A stretch of 64,000 bases of DNA from Euborellia annulipes (lineage: Eukaryota > Arthropoda > Insecta > Dermaptera > Anisolabididae). The stretch covers positions 1 through 64,000 of the forward strand of contig JAKCPI010012721.1 of the NCBI GenBank assembly GCA_023213315.1, read 5' to 3'. The position numbers were made by a program, and so were the translations under genes. Shown in pieces: positions 43,483-53,496 of the stretch. How positions within the stretch are numbered: the first letter of the stretch is position 1; every line of letters starts with the position of its first letter. A model generated the notes under the pieces. It was not told the origin of the DNA. It saw only the letters and a program-made list of their open reading frames with translations, and searched no databases.

Positions 43483-44481
43483 CAAAGAAAAGGGTGAGAT
43501 TTATAAAAAAGAAAAATACCTTCTCTTTTATTTTCTATCAATATTAAAAAAATAAAATAAAATTATTACTCTCTGTAATTTGTGTACTCATTGCTATCTT
43601 TTATCTCTTTGAATGTTATTCCAATAGCGCCTATTAATTTTATTCTTACTTGTTAGCCTATAAATTCCATCCACGCCATATTGTTGGCAATAACAAGCCA
43701 CACAACAAGTTGTTGTTGTTGTTGTTGTCTATTTGCAAAGAGAATTAAATTAAACTAAGAAAGCTATTTGGTGCTTTTTTTTTAATTTTCAAATTTCAGT
43801 CAAATTTATTTTAATAGTGGGTCTAAATAAGGGCTAACTAAAATATTCGTCTGTTTGTGTGTTCAAAATATCTCAATATATATTTTGCTAATTATCGAAT
43901 TTTAATTGTGTGATTTAAATTTTAATTTTTTTAATTATTAGATTTTTGTAAAAAATTTAATTATTAAATTATTTAATTAGGCCTATTAATTATTATTATT
44001 AAAAACAACAACAATTTCTCTTATTAATTAACATTGAAAATATTATCAAAGATGTAGAGTGTATACATCTATATATATATATATAATAATAACCTCTTCT
44101 CTATTTTTTTCTCATTTCACACTCCTCTCTCTCTCTCTCTCTCGATTCATATCAAAAAGACAACATCAAACATAGATAACTAGCCGCAATACTCGCCTTT
44201 GGTGGGTTAGACTCCCCCTTAACTTTTTTGTTATGTGGTGTGCTTGTCTCAGTAAGGTTTTTTTTTTTTTTTTTATTATTATTTTTCTAAACGTTATTTT
44301 GCTTCAATTAAATGAGCCCCCCGGTCGTTAAACGTGAACAGATGGGATAAAATGTCACATAAGCAGGCATTTCCCGCTCTCTTGGGAGCCCCGCCCGCAC
44401 TCTCAGGTGAAAATCCTATCAACTCGTTAACAGGAAACGGATAAGAACTTAGAGATACAAAAATGTATAATAATGTGTTTA

Positions 44482-44550
<69 letters not shown>

Positions 44551-44861
44551 TATATAATTATTATTTTGACGATTTATTAGAGAAAAAAAAATAATGATAA
44601 GATAAATTAAATAGATAAATAGAAAGAAGATGATTAATATTGAAATAAATAAATATTGAAAGATTAAAAAAAAAAAAGAAAGTCCCTAACTACACACTTA
44701 ATTAAATAGACCTTAGTTACTTAACTATTAGTTAAAAAAAAAATTGATTTATTATTATTATTATTACTCTAGCGGATTGAGCAGCTAGTAGTCGGCTTTA
44801 ATCTCGCTTCGTCGCTTGATTAGTTAAACAAAAGGCACCATAAATAAGTTTAAATTAAAAT
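43483..44861. other. AT-rich intergenic DNA with microsatellites
   Basis: It contains (GTT)n near 43709-43729, the word GATGTAGAGTGTATACATC at about 44050, (CT)n near 44121-44144 and (CA)n at 44486-44547. The minus-strand ORF at 44294-44545 is a translation of the (CA)n run and flank. No gene is supported. Confidence 0.5.
44486..44547. repeat. (CA)n microsatellite
   Basis: About 31 uninterrupted CA units. Confidence 0.95.
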
Positions 44862-45655
44862 CTTATTGTCGACATTTCGGTCGTTAATTTAAATCTTCTT
44901 CAGAACAATTTTTTTTTAAGGTAGTGGTAGAATTCTCGCTTCTTCATGATTTCGCTTTAACTTGTAATTAATTAAAAAAAAGAGATAGTATTGTCGACAT
45001 TTCGGTCGTTAATCAAAATCTTCTTCAGAACAATATTTTTTTTTTAAGCTAGTGGTAGAATTCACGCTTCTTTATGATTTCCCTTTAACTTAATTAAAAA
45101 AATAGAGATAGAATTGTTGACATTTCGGTCGTTATTCAAATTCTTCTTCAGAACAATTTATTTATTTTTTTTAAGATAGTGGTAGAATTCTCGCTTCTTT
45201 ATGATTTTGCTTCAACTTGTAATTAATTAAAAAAAAAAGAGATAGTATTGTTGACATTTCGGTCGTTAATCAAAATCTTCTTCAGAACAATTTTGTTTTT
45301 TAAGGTAGTGGTAGAATTCTCGCTTCTTTATGATTTTGCTTCAACTTGTAATTAATTAAAAAAAAAAAATAGAGATAGTATTGTTGACATTTCGGTCGTT
45401 AATCAAAATCTTCTTCAGAACAATTTTTTTTTTTTAAAGATAGTGGTAGAATTCTCGCTTCTTCATGATTTCGTCTCAAATACTAAATTATTATTAAAAA
45501 ATTTAGTTTTCTTACTCTAAATAACGTTAAAGTATCTAAAAAAAATTAGAAAAAAAAAAAAAACATTTTATTGTCGACATTTCGGTTACTAATCAAAATC
45601 TTCTTTTTTTTTTTAAGGTAGTGGTAGAATTCTCGCTTCTTGATGATTTTGTTTA
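44862..45655 (-). repeat. Tandem array of six units, each with a hammerhead-like core
   Basis: The core sites begin near 44865, 44990, 45113, 45247, 45380 and 45570; the first five are spaced 123-134 bp. On the minus strand each of the first five reads ATTGTT, CTGAAGA, a variable arm, GAAATGTC or GAAATGTC-like, then GACAAT or CAACAAT. Stem I pairs well; stem II is weak (GA opposite CC). Spacer words GGTAGTGGTAGAATTC and TCGCTTCTT recur. The sixth unit lacks the CTGAAGA end. Confidence 0.75.
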
Positions 45656-45918
45656 AAATACAAAATTATTTAGATTTTAGGTTATAAAAAAAAAAATCTA
45701 ATTTAGTCAATCCTTAAAATCTCTATAATTTCAGTGCCCTGCTAGCTTTGCTTGTGTAAAGACGTGCGAAGCCCACGCTGCGCTGCGATCAGGCGAGGCA
45801 TTTCTTTATTTTTGTTCTTTCCTTTTATTTTTCGCTATATACTTTTCTTGTAGTGTTTTTTTTGATTATCAGTGAGCTTAGCGATAAGCTATGCCTACGG
45901 CAGGGAGGGGCGAGCTAG

Positions 45919-46365
45919 CCCCCTCCTTCTGCCCGGGCCGGGTTTATTACAAATGCGGCTGGTGATATCAAACAAATAAAGAGATTGCGTAATGGAACGA
46001 TCCTGGCTGAGACTTTTAACGATAAGCAAGCCCAATCTATAATCAGGATTGATAATTTCGGTCCTGATTTTAGGGTGAAGGTTGAACCTCACGCTAAGCT
46101 TAATTCGTCAAAGGGTGTTATTTATTGTGAGGATTTGGTGCATATATCTACGGATGAGATTGTCTCTGAGCTGCGTGATCAAAATGTTACCGACGTTTAT
46201 AGGATTTTGAGAAAAGATAAGGGTGAACCGATTCCTACACCTTTGCTAATTCTCACGTTTTGCACACCCACGCTTCCATTGAAAATAAAAGTAGGATTTC
46301 ATGTCGTGACGGTTTATACTCAGAAAAAAGAACCTTTGATCCAGAATTGCCTTGATAACCCCTAA
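45919..46365 (+). pseudogene. LINE ORF1 (gag-like) fragment, jockey-like group
   Basis: The frame is open from about 45919 to a stop at 46363-46365. Readable parts are DIKQIKRLRNGTILAETF, KVEPHAKLNSSKGVIYCED, SELRDQNVTDVYRILRKDKG and PTPLLILTFCTPTLPLKI with KVGFHVV. This order is typical of the gag-like ORF1 of non-LTR retrotransposons of the jockey type, just upstream of their CCHC zinc knuckles. The knuckles and reverse transcriptase are missing because the frame is lost after about 46315. The GC-rich block at 45730-45900 may be the 5' untranslated part. It is non-functional. Confidence 0.7.
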
Positions 46366-46384
46366 ACTCTTTCTTTAATCGAAG

Positions 46385-46940
46385 TTATGCCACTCCATCT
46401 TTAATCTCCAAAATTAATATTTTAAAAACTATTTTCTGAAATTATTTTCATAATTTTAATATTACTGATTTTTTTCTTTAATTCTTTTCTACCCCCCCCT
46501 CCTGCCAGTAATAGCACAAAAGGAAAAATAATAGCCAATTTTATTCAAATAATTAAGGGAAATAAGAGAACCCAATTATTAAAGAAATTAAAGCTGTTTG
46601 AAATAAAATATTTAACCCAGTTGGTAGAAGAGTAAAGGTTTGCAAGGGATTTAATTATTATTGAAGAGTCTGGGGCTATAAACTTAAAAAAGTTTATAAA
46701 TGGAATTATATCGAAGTTAAGTATATTTAAGGAAGAAAGGTTCATTAAAATTAATAAAAAAATAGGAATTATTAAAGAAATTAAAGCTGTTTGAAATAAA
46801 ATATTTAACCCTAAAGCTAAGGGGTGAGATAGAAGGTAGAAAAGAATTAAAGAAAAAATCAGTAATATTAAAATTATGAAAATAATTTCAGAAAATAGTT
46901 TTTAAAATATTAATTTTGGAGATTAAAGATGGAGTGGCAA
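46385..46940. repeat. Foldback with about 110-bp arms and an internal direct repeat
   Basis: GCCACTCCATCTTTAATCTC on the left is inverse to GAGATTAAAGATGGAGTGGC on the right, with matching sequence through TTAATATTACTGATTTTTTC. Inside, AAAGAAATTAAAGCTGTTTG and AAATAAAATATTTAACCC occur twice (about 46575 and 46770). It directly follows the LINE fragment, so it may be part of the same insertion complex. Confidence 0.7.
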
Positions 46941-46954
46941 AAAAATTAACATTT

Positions 46955-47000
46955 ATTGTCAACATTTCGGTCGCGAATCACATCCTTCTTCAGGACAAAT
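46955..47000 (-). ncRNA. Hammerhead-like motif
   Basis: Minus strand: TTGTC, CTGAAGA (46987-46993), a stem of about six pairs with one A-A mismatch, GAAATGTT (46961-46968), GACAA. Stem I has five pairs. C15.2 is T and the triplet is GTT. Confidence 0.4.
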
Positions 47001-47469
47001 TATTGCTTTTTTTGATAAACATTACATTAATGAAAATAAATAAATAAAGATTCTAATCACTAAAAGAGAAGATATGAAATTATTTTATTAAAACGAAAGT
47101 TGTGTGATGTGACGGGGTCAGTCATACCAGATTTTTTTTTTTATAATTAACCTAAATATTTGTTTAATTAAAAAAAAAAAAAAATTCGTTTATATAACAA
47201 CAAACAAGAAGGTTAGTTCTCTAATATCATATTGTCTATGTGTGTATGTATGACAGACAGACAGACAGACAGTTGCTTTTTCCCTTTATGGGTGTCTGCC
47301 AACAAAACTTGATTGAAAGCTGCACGTTAAATTAATTATAAATCCGGAATTTGAAATTATAAAAAAAAAAAAAAGAAATATTTTAAGATATTCCGCATCA
47401 AATGACTGCGCCTGTTCTATAGACTCATTGATGCGTTCTGGTGTCGGTTTGGTTGCCTATGCGTCATGG

Positions 47470-47966
47470 CGTTGTGTGTCATAAAAAGTATGCCCAAATA
47501 TCAAGTAATTCCAAAATTTGCCAAGAGATGTCAGAATGGTAGCTAATAATATTTAATGCATTTTCATTGATCTTTTAATAATAAATGTTATTATATATTA
47601 TATATCTTTTATAATATCATAAAAATATATAAATATAGGTTAATAGGGGATCGTCTGTTAGACTATCCTGCCATCTATTGCAAGAATGCTGAACTAATTT
47701 GACAGTTGAATTTTAAATAAATCATCTAAGCTTATTTTAAAAATTTCTTAATTAATATGTGATTAATAATAACAATAAATTCATTTTTAAATTTAAAAAG
47801 ATTATTGGGACAGATTGTTTTTTTGTATTTGCTTGATAACAAAAAAATTAATTTCGTTAATTTTTTAATAAGTCATTAAACAAATTATAGCTCGATGTCC
47901 CAATAATCTCTTATGAATTTAATTCATTTAAAAAAAAAAAAAACCGCATTGAAAAATTCCTTATTT
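47470..47966. repeat. AT-rich dispersed repeat, copy 3 of 3
   Basis: It runs from GTCATAAAAAGTATGCCC to CCGCATTGAAAAATTCC with the same internal blocks as 3270-3828 and 14255-14806. Confidence 0.7.
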
Positions 47967-48255
47967 TTTCCAAACGGGGAGGCGAGGCCCAGCCTAAGGG
48001 GAGGCGCGAATATTTGCCACAAATAAATTTAAAAAAAATATATATATATATTTTAATATAAATTTATAATTTTTAGCATTAATTTTTTTTTTTTTTTTTT
48101 TAATGGGGAAGGGGCTGACCCAGTCACATCACACAACTTTCGTTTTAATAAAATTTATTGAGAAATTTCATGTCTTCTCTTTTAGTGGTGTAGAGTATTT
48201 ATTTTCATTAAATATTAAATTTGTATAAATGTTTATCAAAAAAAAAAAAGCAATA

Positions 48256-48301
48256 ATTTGCCCTGAAGATGGATGTGATTATCCACCGAAATGTTGACAA
48301 T
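48256..48301 (+). ncRNA. Hammerhead-like motif
   Basis: CTGAAGA at 48263-48269, stem II GGAT/ATCC, GAAATGTT at 48288-48295, then GACAAT. The upstream stem I side TTTGCC pairs poorly with GACAAT, so this arm is more worn than its partner at 46955. Confidence 0.35.
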
Positions 48302-48651
48302 AAATGTTTATTGATTTTAAGATTTTTTTTTTTAAGTGAAACTTTTATTATATCGGTACGAATTTTTTGGTTCTTCTATCAGCTAGTTGTGACGTCATGG
48401 CGACTCACACCAGGTTTTTTTTTTACTACGCTATGGCATTTATACTTATTTAATCACAATATAAATAAAGTAAGCCTATATAAATCAAATTGATTATCTA
48501 TATCTATACTATATTATATAATTTCCGCTCTACGCCCCCTCCCCCTCCCTAAAATTATTGTTTTTTTTTTAATAACCTAAAATCTAAATAATTTAGAATT
48601 TTAAACAAAATCATGTAGCGAGAATTCTACTACTACCTTAAAAAAAAACAA

Positions 48652-48697
48652 ATTGTTCTGAAGAAGGTTTTGATTAACTACCGAAATGTCAACAATA
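48652..48697 (+). ncRNA. Hammerhead-ribozyme-like motif
   Basis: ATTGTT (48652-48657) pairs with AACAAT (48691-48696) perfectly, the core is CTGAAGA (48658-48664), stem II GGT/ACC is short, and GAAATGTC is at 48683-48690. Upstream GCGAGAATTCTACTACTACC shows it belongs to the family of the 44862-45655 array in the opposite orientation. Its stem I has A-T where the array has G-T. Confidence 0.5.
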
Positions 48698-48811
48698 TAT
48701 ATTTTTTTTTTAATTTTTATAAAAACTAAGGTGACTAAATTAATTACAAAAAAAATATATATATATAATTTAGCTAAATAACGCCAATGTAAATAATTTT
48801 TTTGTTTAGCC

Positions 48812-48858
48812 AATGCAACTGAGGATGGCATGATTAAATCGGCCGAAACGTTTTGCGT
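48812..48858 (+). ncRNA. Hammerhead-ribozyme-like motif
   Basis: ATGCAA (48813-48818) pairs with TTGCGT (48853-48858), CTGAGGA is at 48819-48825, stem II GGC/GCC is extended by TGATT/AATCG pairing, and GAAACGTT is at 48845-48852. The core is intact and the triplet is GTT. Confidence 0.5.
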
Positions 48859-48953
48859 AAAAGGAGTTTTAATTTAATGGAGACTCTCCCTACCTGGCTG
48901 CTTTCCTCTTCAACCTTTAAATCAATTCTACATTATATAAAATTTGTGACTAT

Positions 48954-48997
48954 AGGCCCTGAAGATGAGTGCGACTTGCTCTCGAAACGTCGGTGAC
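48954..48997 (+). ncRNA. Hammerhead-ribozyme-like motif
   Basis: GCC pairs with GGT, the core is CTGAAGA (48959-48965), stem II GAG-T-GC/GC-T-CTC has loop GACTT, and GAAACGTC is at 48984-48991. The downstream TTTCACCTGACTG and GGAGCCTTCTCTTC resemble the outer tails of other elements. Confidence 0.5.
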
Positions 48998-49526
48998 AGA
49001 AAATAACCTTTTTTTTATTTCACCTGACTGTCAGGAGCCTTCTCTTCTAATTATTAATATATTTAATTAATTATAGAATAATATTTGTGAGATTTATTTT
49101 AACTTTTCTGTTTGTAACTCTGCAAATAGTTGACGGATTTTTATGGGGCTTTTTTTTCAATTCAATTTTACTGGTTATAGAGAGTCTAAAATTAAATTTA
49201 ATATATATATTTCCGTACCCCAGTATAGCAGATGCCGCTTCACACTAATCCCCGAGTTGTTTCAATGGCAATCTGCTCTCCAGTCATTTTCTTTTGCCGT
49301 TTCCTGCGCCGCGTAGCGGTAGACAATGCAACCACGCGGGACAGAAAACTCGACTAAACTTTAAGACTTTTTAGCACATGTATCACATTCAGATATATTC
49401 ATCATTTTGACTTAACCTGTATAAAAAATTAATAAACAAAATTTATTATTTATTAGTACAATTATTCAGACATCTAGAAATGTCCCAAAACGGCAGATTC
49501 CTGGTTCAAATCTCGGCGGTAGCTAT
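48998..49526. other. AT-rich intergenic DNA
   Basis: The dispersed word TTGACGGATTTTTATGGGGC occurs near 49131. 49210-49330 is GC-richer but shows no frame of note. Confidence 0.45.
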
Positions 49527-50660
49527 TTTTTTCTGTTCTCTGAGTTAATAAATAAACATCTATCTATATTTTGAATAATAATATTATAGACACCCAGAAT
49601 TGTCAAGTAACAATTGATAATTATTTACATTCACTTGTATTTGCAAATAATCTACTTAGCCAGTGTTGGCCAATGTGTGGACAGCTTAGGGAATCCTTGG
49701 CTGTCATACTGATAATGATATTGCTGTTATCTATGGGTCGTTTTGATAACTTACCTACCCCAACATTAAAGTAGCAGCTGAAGGACAAATATCAATGCTT
49801 TTACATAGGGATTTATATGACAATGTTTGTTTTTGAGTTATTTAGGCTCTCTAAAGATGTTTCACTTTTGTTGATTATCCTAAATAATGTTTTGAATCAT
49901 TATATGAAACAAAATAGATATTTTTATTTGTTATTTACCTGAGATAAAGTGTTTAAAGTGTATTTGAACTTCGTTTCAGTCAAATTTCTTGTTGTTTATT
50001 GAGCATAACCTCTGACACTGACAGTTCATTCAACTTATTTTATGTTTAAAATTTAATTCTGTAAAGAATCTGTACTTCTCTTGATATCCTTTACGAGCAC
50101 AATTGATAATATCACAAAATTTTGGCATCTTTGAGTATTTGGAGAGCCTAAATAACTCAAAAACAAACATTATCATATAAATCCCTATGTAAAAGCATTG
50201 ATATTTGTCCTTCAGCTGCTATTTTAATGTTGGGGTAGGTAAGTTATCAAAACGACCCATACTCTTAGATCACTTAGAATTCTCTAAAAATCTTTTTCCA
50301 ATGATAGGCTTCATTTTTGACCTATTTTTTTCAACTCTCTGAGTTAATAAATAAACAACTATCTATATTTTGAATAATAATATTATAGACAGAACTTCAT
50401 AATCAAAGTTAAAAGTAGGTAAATTTTAATTTGGTTAAGATTAGACTTTTCTCGACACACTATGGTCTAGACTTGTCAAATATAATTATTTGGATTCACT
50501 TGTATTTGCAAATAATCTACTTTGCCAGTCTTGGCCAATGTGTGGACAGCTTAGAGAATCCTTGGCTGTCATACTGATAATGATATCGCCGTTATCTATA
50601 CTCTTAGATCACTACCAAAAAATCTTTTTCCAATGATAGGTTTCATTTTTGACAAGCTAG
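49527..50660. repeat. Tandem duplication; the first copy holds a TA-flanked element
   Basis: The block from TCTGAGTTAATAAATAAAC through TTGTATTTGCAAATAATCTA and GGCCAATGTGTGGACAGCTT to CTTTTTCCAATGATAGG occurs at 49527-50325 and again from about 50326 to 50650. The second copy is uninterrupted where the first has a 526-bp insertion, and so is a natural empty site. Confidence 0.75.
49734..50259. mobile_element. Tc1/mariner-like MITE, TA target duplication shown by an empty site
   Basis: The ends are TGGGTCGTTTTGATAACTTA and TAAGTTATCAAAACGACCCA. Compared with the empty copy (CTATACTC near 50594-50601) the insertion duplicated TA. The terminal repeats continue for about 115 bp. The middle has no transposase. 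Confidence 0.85.
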
Positions 50661-50997
50661 AATAGAATTATGAATCAGGGAATTAAAAAAAGAGACGGAA
50701 ATCTATGTTATTTTATAAAATATTTTTTTTTTTTTTGTAAAAAAATAACTAAAAACACATTAATTACATACAAAAATGGGAGGGCATAGGGCGTCAATTG
50801 GGAGTCGCCGAAGTCGTCACTTTTCAGTGGCGGGGTCAGCGGTTCCCAAAGGAAACATCCCTTGTCGATGACACAATGACTGACAGTGTTTAGGAATAGA
50901 ATCAACCATCATCATCATCATCACAAACATCACAAAAGGATTAACAATAATTTAGCCGGATGATGATGAAGGACTGTTTGTTTCACTTTTTCTAGTC
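50661..50997. other. Short intergenic segment beyond the serpin gene 3' end
   Basis: It contains a (CAT)n run near 50909-50924 and no recognised gene. Unique-looking sequence at 50780-50900 could belong to a longer 3' untranslated region if the first poly(A) signal is skipped. Confidence 0.4.
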
Positions 50998-51003
50998 TTT
51001 ATT
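50998..51003 (-). terminator. Polyadenylation signal AATAAA of the serpin-like gene
   Basis: On the minus strand the stop codon at 51017-51015 is followed after 11 bases by AATAAA. Such a short 3' untranslated region is unusual but possible. Alternative downstream signals cannot be excluded. Confidence 0.6.
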
Positions 51004-51014
51004 CAATGACTGTT

Positions 51015-51468
51015 TCAAGCAGGATAATAACGGCCGATAAATAGAACAAAGCCAGAACGATTGTGCCTGACAACATAAATGAACGGCCTGTCAAATCGAA
51101 GTCGTCGGATGTTATGATGCGTCGTTGATGCTGAAGTATTTGCTGACGATCGTTCTTTGAATCGTAAAGGAATTGGCTCGAATTTCTTGGCACGTAATTG
51201 AATCGGTTCAAGAATTGGATCCTCTTGTGAGCACGCTTCAAATTCCGCTAAGAACACGGCGTCAGAGAGGTAGAGAGGTCTTGCGGTTGCTGCCGCGGAA
51301 CTCAGGCCACGAAGATCCGCTTTTGACGAGTCTAACAGGTCACGTAGACCCAAACGAAGAAGAAGCGTTGTGGCGTTCACTTCGCTGTATTGGTGAATTC
51401 GAGGTATTTGTAGTTCAAGATCCGGCCGTGAGACGAGCGATCGCAAAAGACGACGCCAAGCCCCTTGT
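51015..51468 (-). CDS. Serpin-like gene, coding exon 6: reactive-loop region and C-terminus
   Basis: The acceptor TTTGTTCACAG precedes 51468. It encodes DLELQIPRIHQYSEV, LRLGLRDLLDSSKADLRGLS and LYLSDAVFLAEFEAC, then a loop SQEDPILEPIQLRAKKFEP onward in place of the hinge, then LRFDRPFIYVV and FIGRYYPA with TGA at 51015-51017. The inserted loop is about 45 residues, longer than a usual reactive loop, and is rich in basic residues and Ser/Thr. Confidence 0.8.
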
Positions 51469-53465
51469 CTGTGAACAAAAACGCGTCAAGTAGTCGTCAT
51501 TGCAGGTTTTGGCACGGCAGCCAATCACAGAGCCGTCTTCTAATTCCAACATGGCTGGCTGCCTTTGTTAAATCAGCTCATTTATTACTTACAAAGGGAG
51601 TGCATAGCCTTGATAACACCGATTTGAACGAAAATACTTGATGAAAAACAAATTCTGTTAAAGCGAGAGAACGCGCTTCTCAACGGTTCGTCTAAAAAAA
51701 AAAAATGTTAAAGATTTTGCCTGCATGCCTTAAGCCATTGCTAACAATAACATTTACAAAGGTCTCGATGGCTAGATCGGTAGGGCGCATTCTTTATAAA
51801 CAAAAAATCGCGCCTTGTACAACTTTTTTTTTTTGTGTAATTTATTTTTTTTTTTTGTTTCAGAATATTTTTTAATATTAATAAATAAATAAAAAGTTTT
51901 TTTTTTTAATTATTGGCATTTAATTTTATTGTTAGCAATGGCTTAAGGCATGCAGGCAAAATCTTTAACATTTTTTTTTTTTTTTTTAGACGAACCGTTG
52001 AGAAGCGCGTTCTCTCGCTTTAACAGAATTTGTTTTTCATCACATGAAAAATTTTTCGTTCAAATTGGTGTTATCAAGGCTATGCACTCCCTTTGTTAAT
52101 TAAGACATTTTTGGCAATTAAGGATTTATTTAAGTAAAAAAAAATATATAAAAAATAATAATAATATTGAGATAATTGCAGGAAATAAATGTTAAGTCAA
52201 GCCAAAATTTCGGATTTTTTAATTAAAATATAATTTTTAAATATTCAATTAAGAAATATTTTTTATTTAAAATTTAGTAAAAATATGTATGAAAATAAAT
52301 AGTATAAGATTTAATTTGTTTATTTTGAAATAAATTTATAAGGAAAGATTAAATTAACATTCAAGAAAAAACATCTTTTTGAAAGCGTTGTTGCGGAGAA
52401 AATAAGAAGCAATATGCAATGGAAAAACTTCCCTGGCTGCAAACAAGGAGCGGCGCCTGCGTTTATGAAAAAAACGCTCCGTGTGAATCTACCTCTAGTT
52501 AGCTAGGAAAATTGCCAAAGAACTTGGTATTTACCTGTAATCGGGGCCAAAAAGGCGGGATTCTAATTCCGGCAAAGAACCGTCGCCCCAGGGCGTCACA
52601 AGAACAGTGCTGACTTCGGATTCCGGAGCCTGAAGGGACACCACGGTCGCTTGAAGATCCTCATCGCGTCCGACGAAGAAACCGGACCGAAGAACCAGAG
52701 CAGGAACTGCCATTAGCCTGGAATAAAAGCAATTGAGACCAAATTTAATATTTTTGCAACACCCTAAACAAATAGAACGTAAGAATTGAATGCAGCGATC
52801 GAATCGAGAAATTTTATAAAAATTAAAGAAAACCCCATAAAAATCCGTCAAGTAGTTTCTGAGTTAATAAAAATTGGAATTTTTAAAATTTCCTTTTGCG
52901 GTATAATTGAATAGTGATATTTTTAAAATAAAATTTTAATATAAATCTTTAATTATAAAATTGTAATTGTGAGATTTAATTTTTAATTCTTTATAACTCA
53001 GAAACTACTTGACGAATTTTAATGGGGACTTTTTTAGTTTTGAAAATTTAAATTAATTTTCTTCTCGGATAACATATTTAAAACATTCCAAATTATTTAA
53101 AAAAAGAAAATAGGGAACGTTCAAGTATTTTTAGCCGAGGGGAGGGGTTAGATCAAATGTTATTAGTGCGTTAGGTTTACATTGTTACGTAACATTTCTT
53201 TTTTTAAGAAGAGTTATATATTTGTTGTTATTTTTAAAAAATTAATAAACAAAAAAGTATTTTTTGTATATTAATTCATTGCACCATAAAAAAAAAAAAT
53301 TATTTATTTTATGGGCAGATCCCAAAAATGTTACAATGAGTTATGGTAGGGGAGGGGAGGGGGCAAAAAGATCGTGACGTAATATGTGAACGTTTCCATA
53401 TTAAAGGAAAAAAATGGACTTTTTTTTGAATTTTTTTTTGTTTGTTTGTCCGAAACTACTGGACG

Positions 53466-53496
<31 letters not shown>

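Larger units (their letters stand above)
46955..48301. mobile_element. 1.35-kb hammerhead-bounded foldback with nested repeat
   Basis: Hammerhead-like motifs at 46955-47000 (minus) and 48256-48301 (plus) face outward. Inside them TAAAAGAGAAGATATGAAAT with AACGAAAGTTGTGTGATGTG (about 47060-47115) is inverse to CACATCACACAACTTTCGTT with ATTTCATGTCTTCTCTTTTA (about 48126-48185). The centre contains copy 3 of the 530-bp repeat (47470-47966). Confidence 0.65.

Noticed and set aside
44294..44545. Open frame of Cys-Val repeats on the minus strand
   Set aside because: It is a translation of the (CA)n microsatellite and flank, with no domain and no neighbours.
45985..46365. Independent host gene
   Set aside because: The residue pattern is that of LINE ORF1, and the frame breaks before the zinc knuckles.
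51173..51493. 106-codon plus-strand frame
   Set aside because: It is antisense to the last serpin exon, which has the serpin signature.
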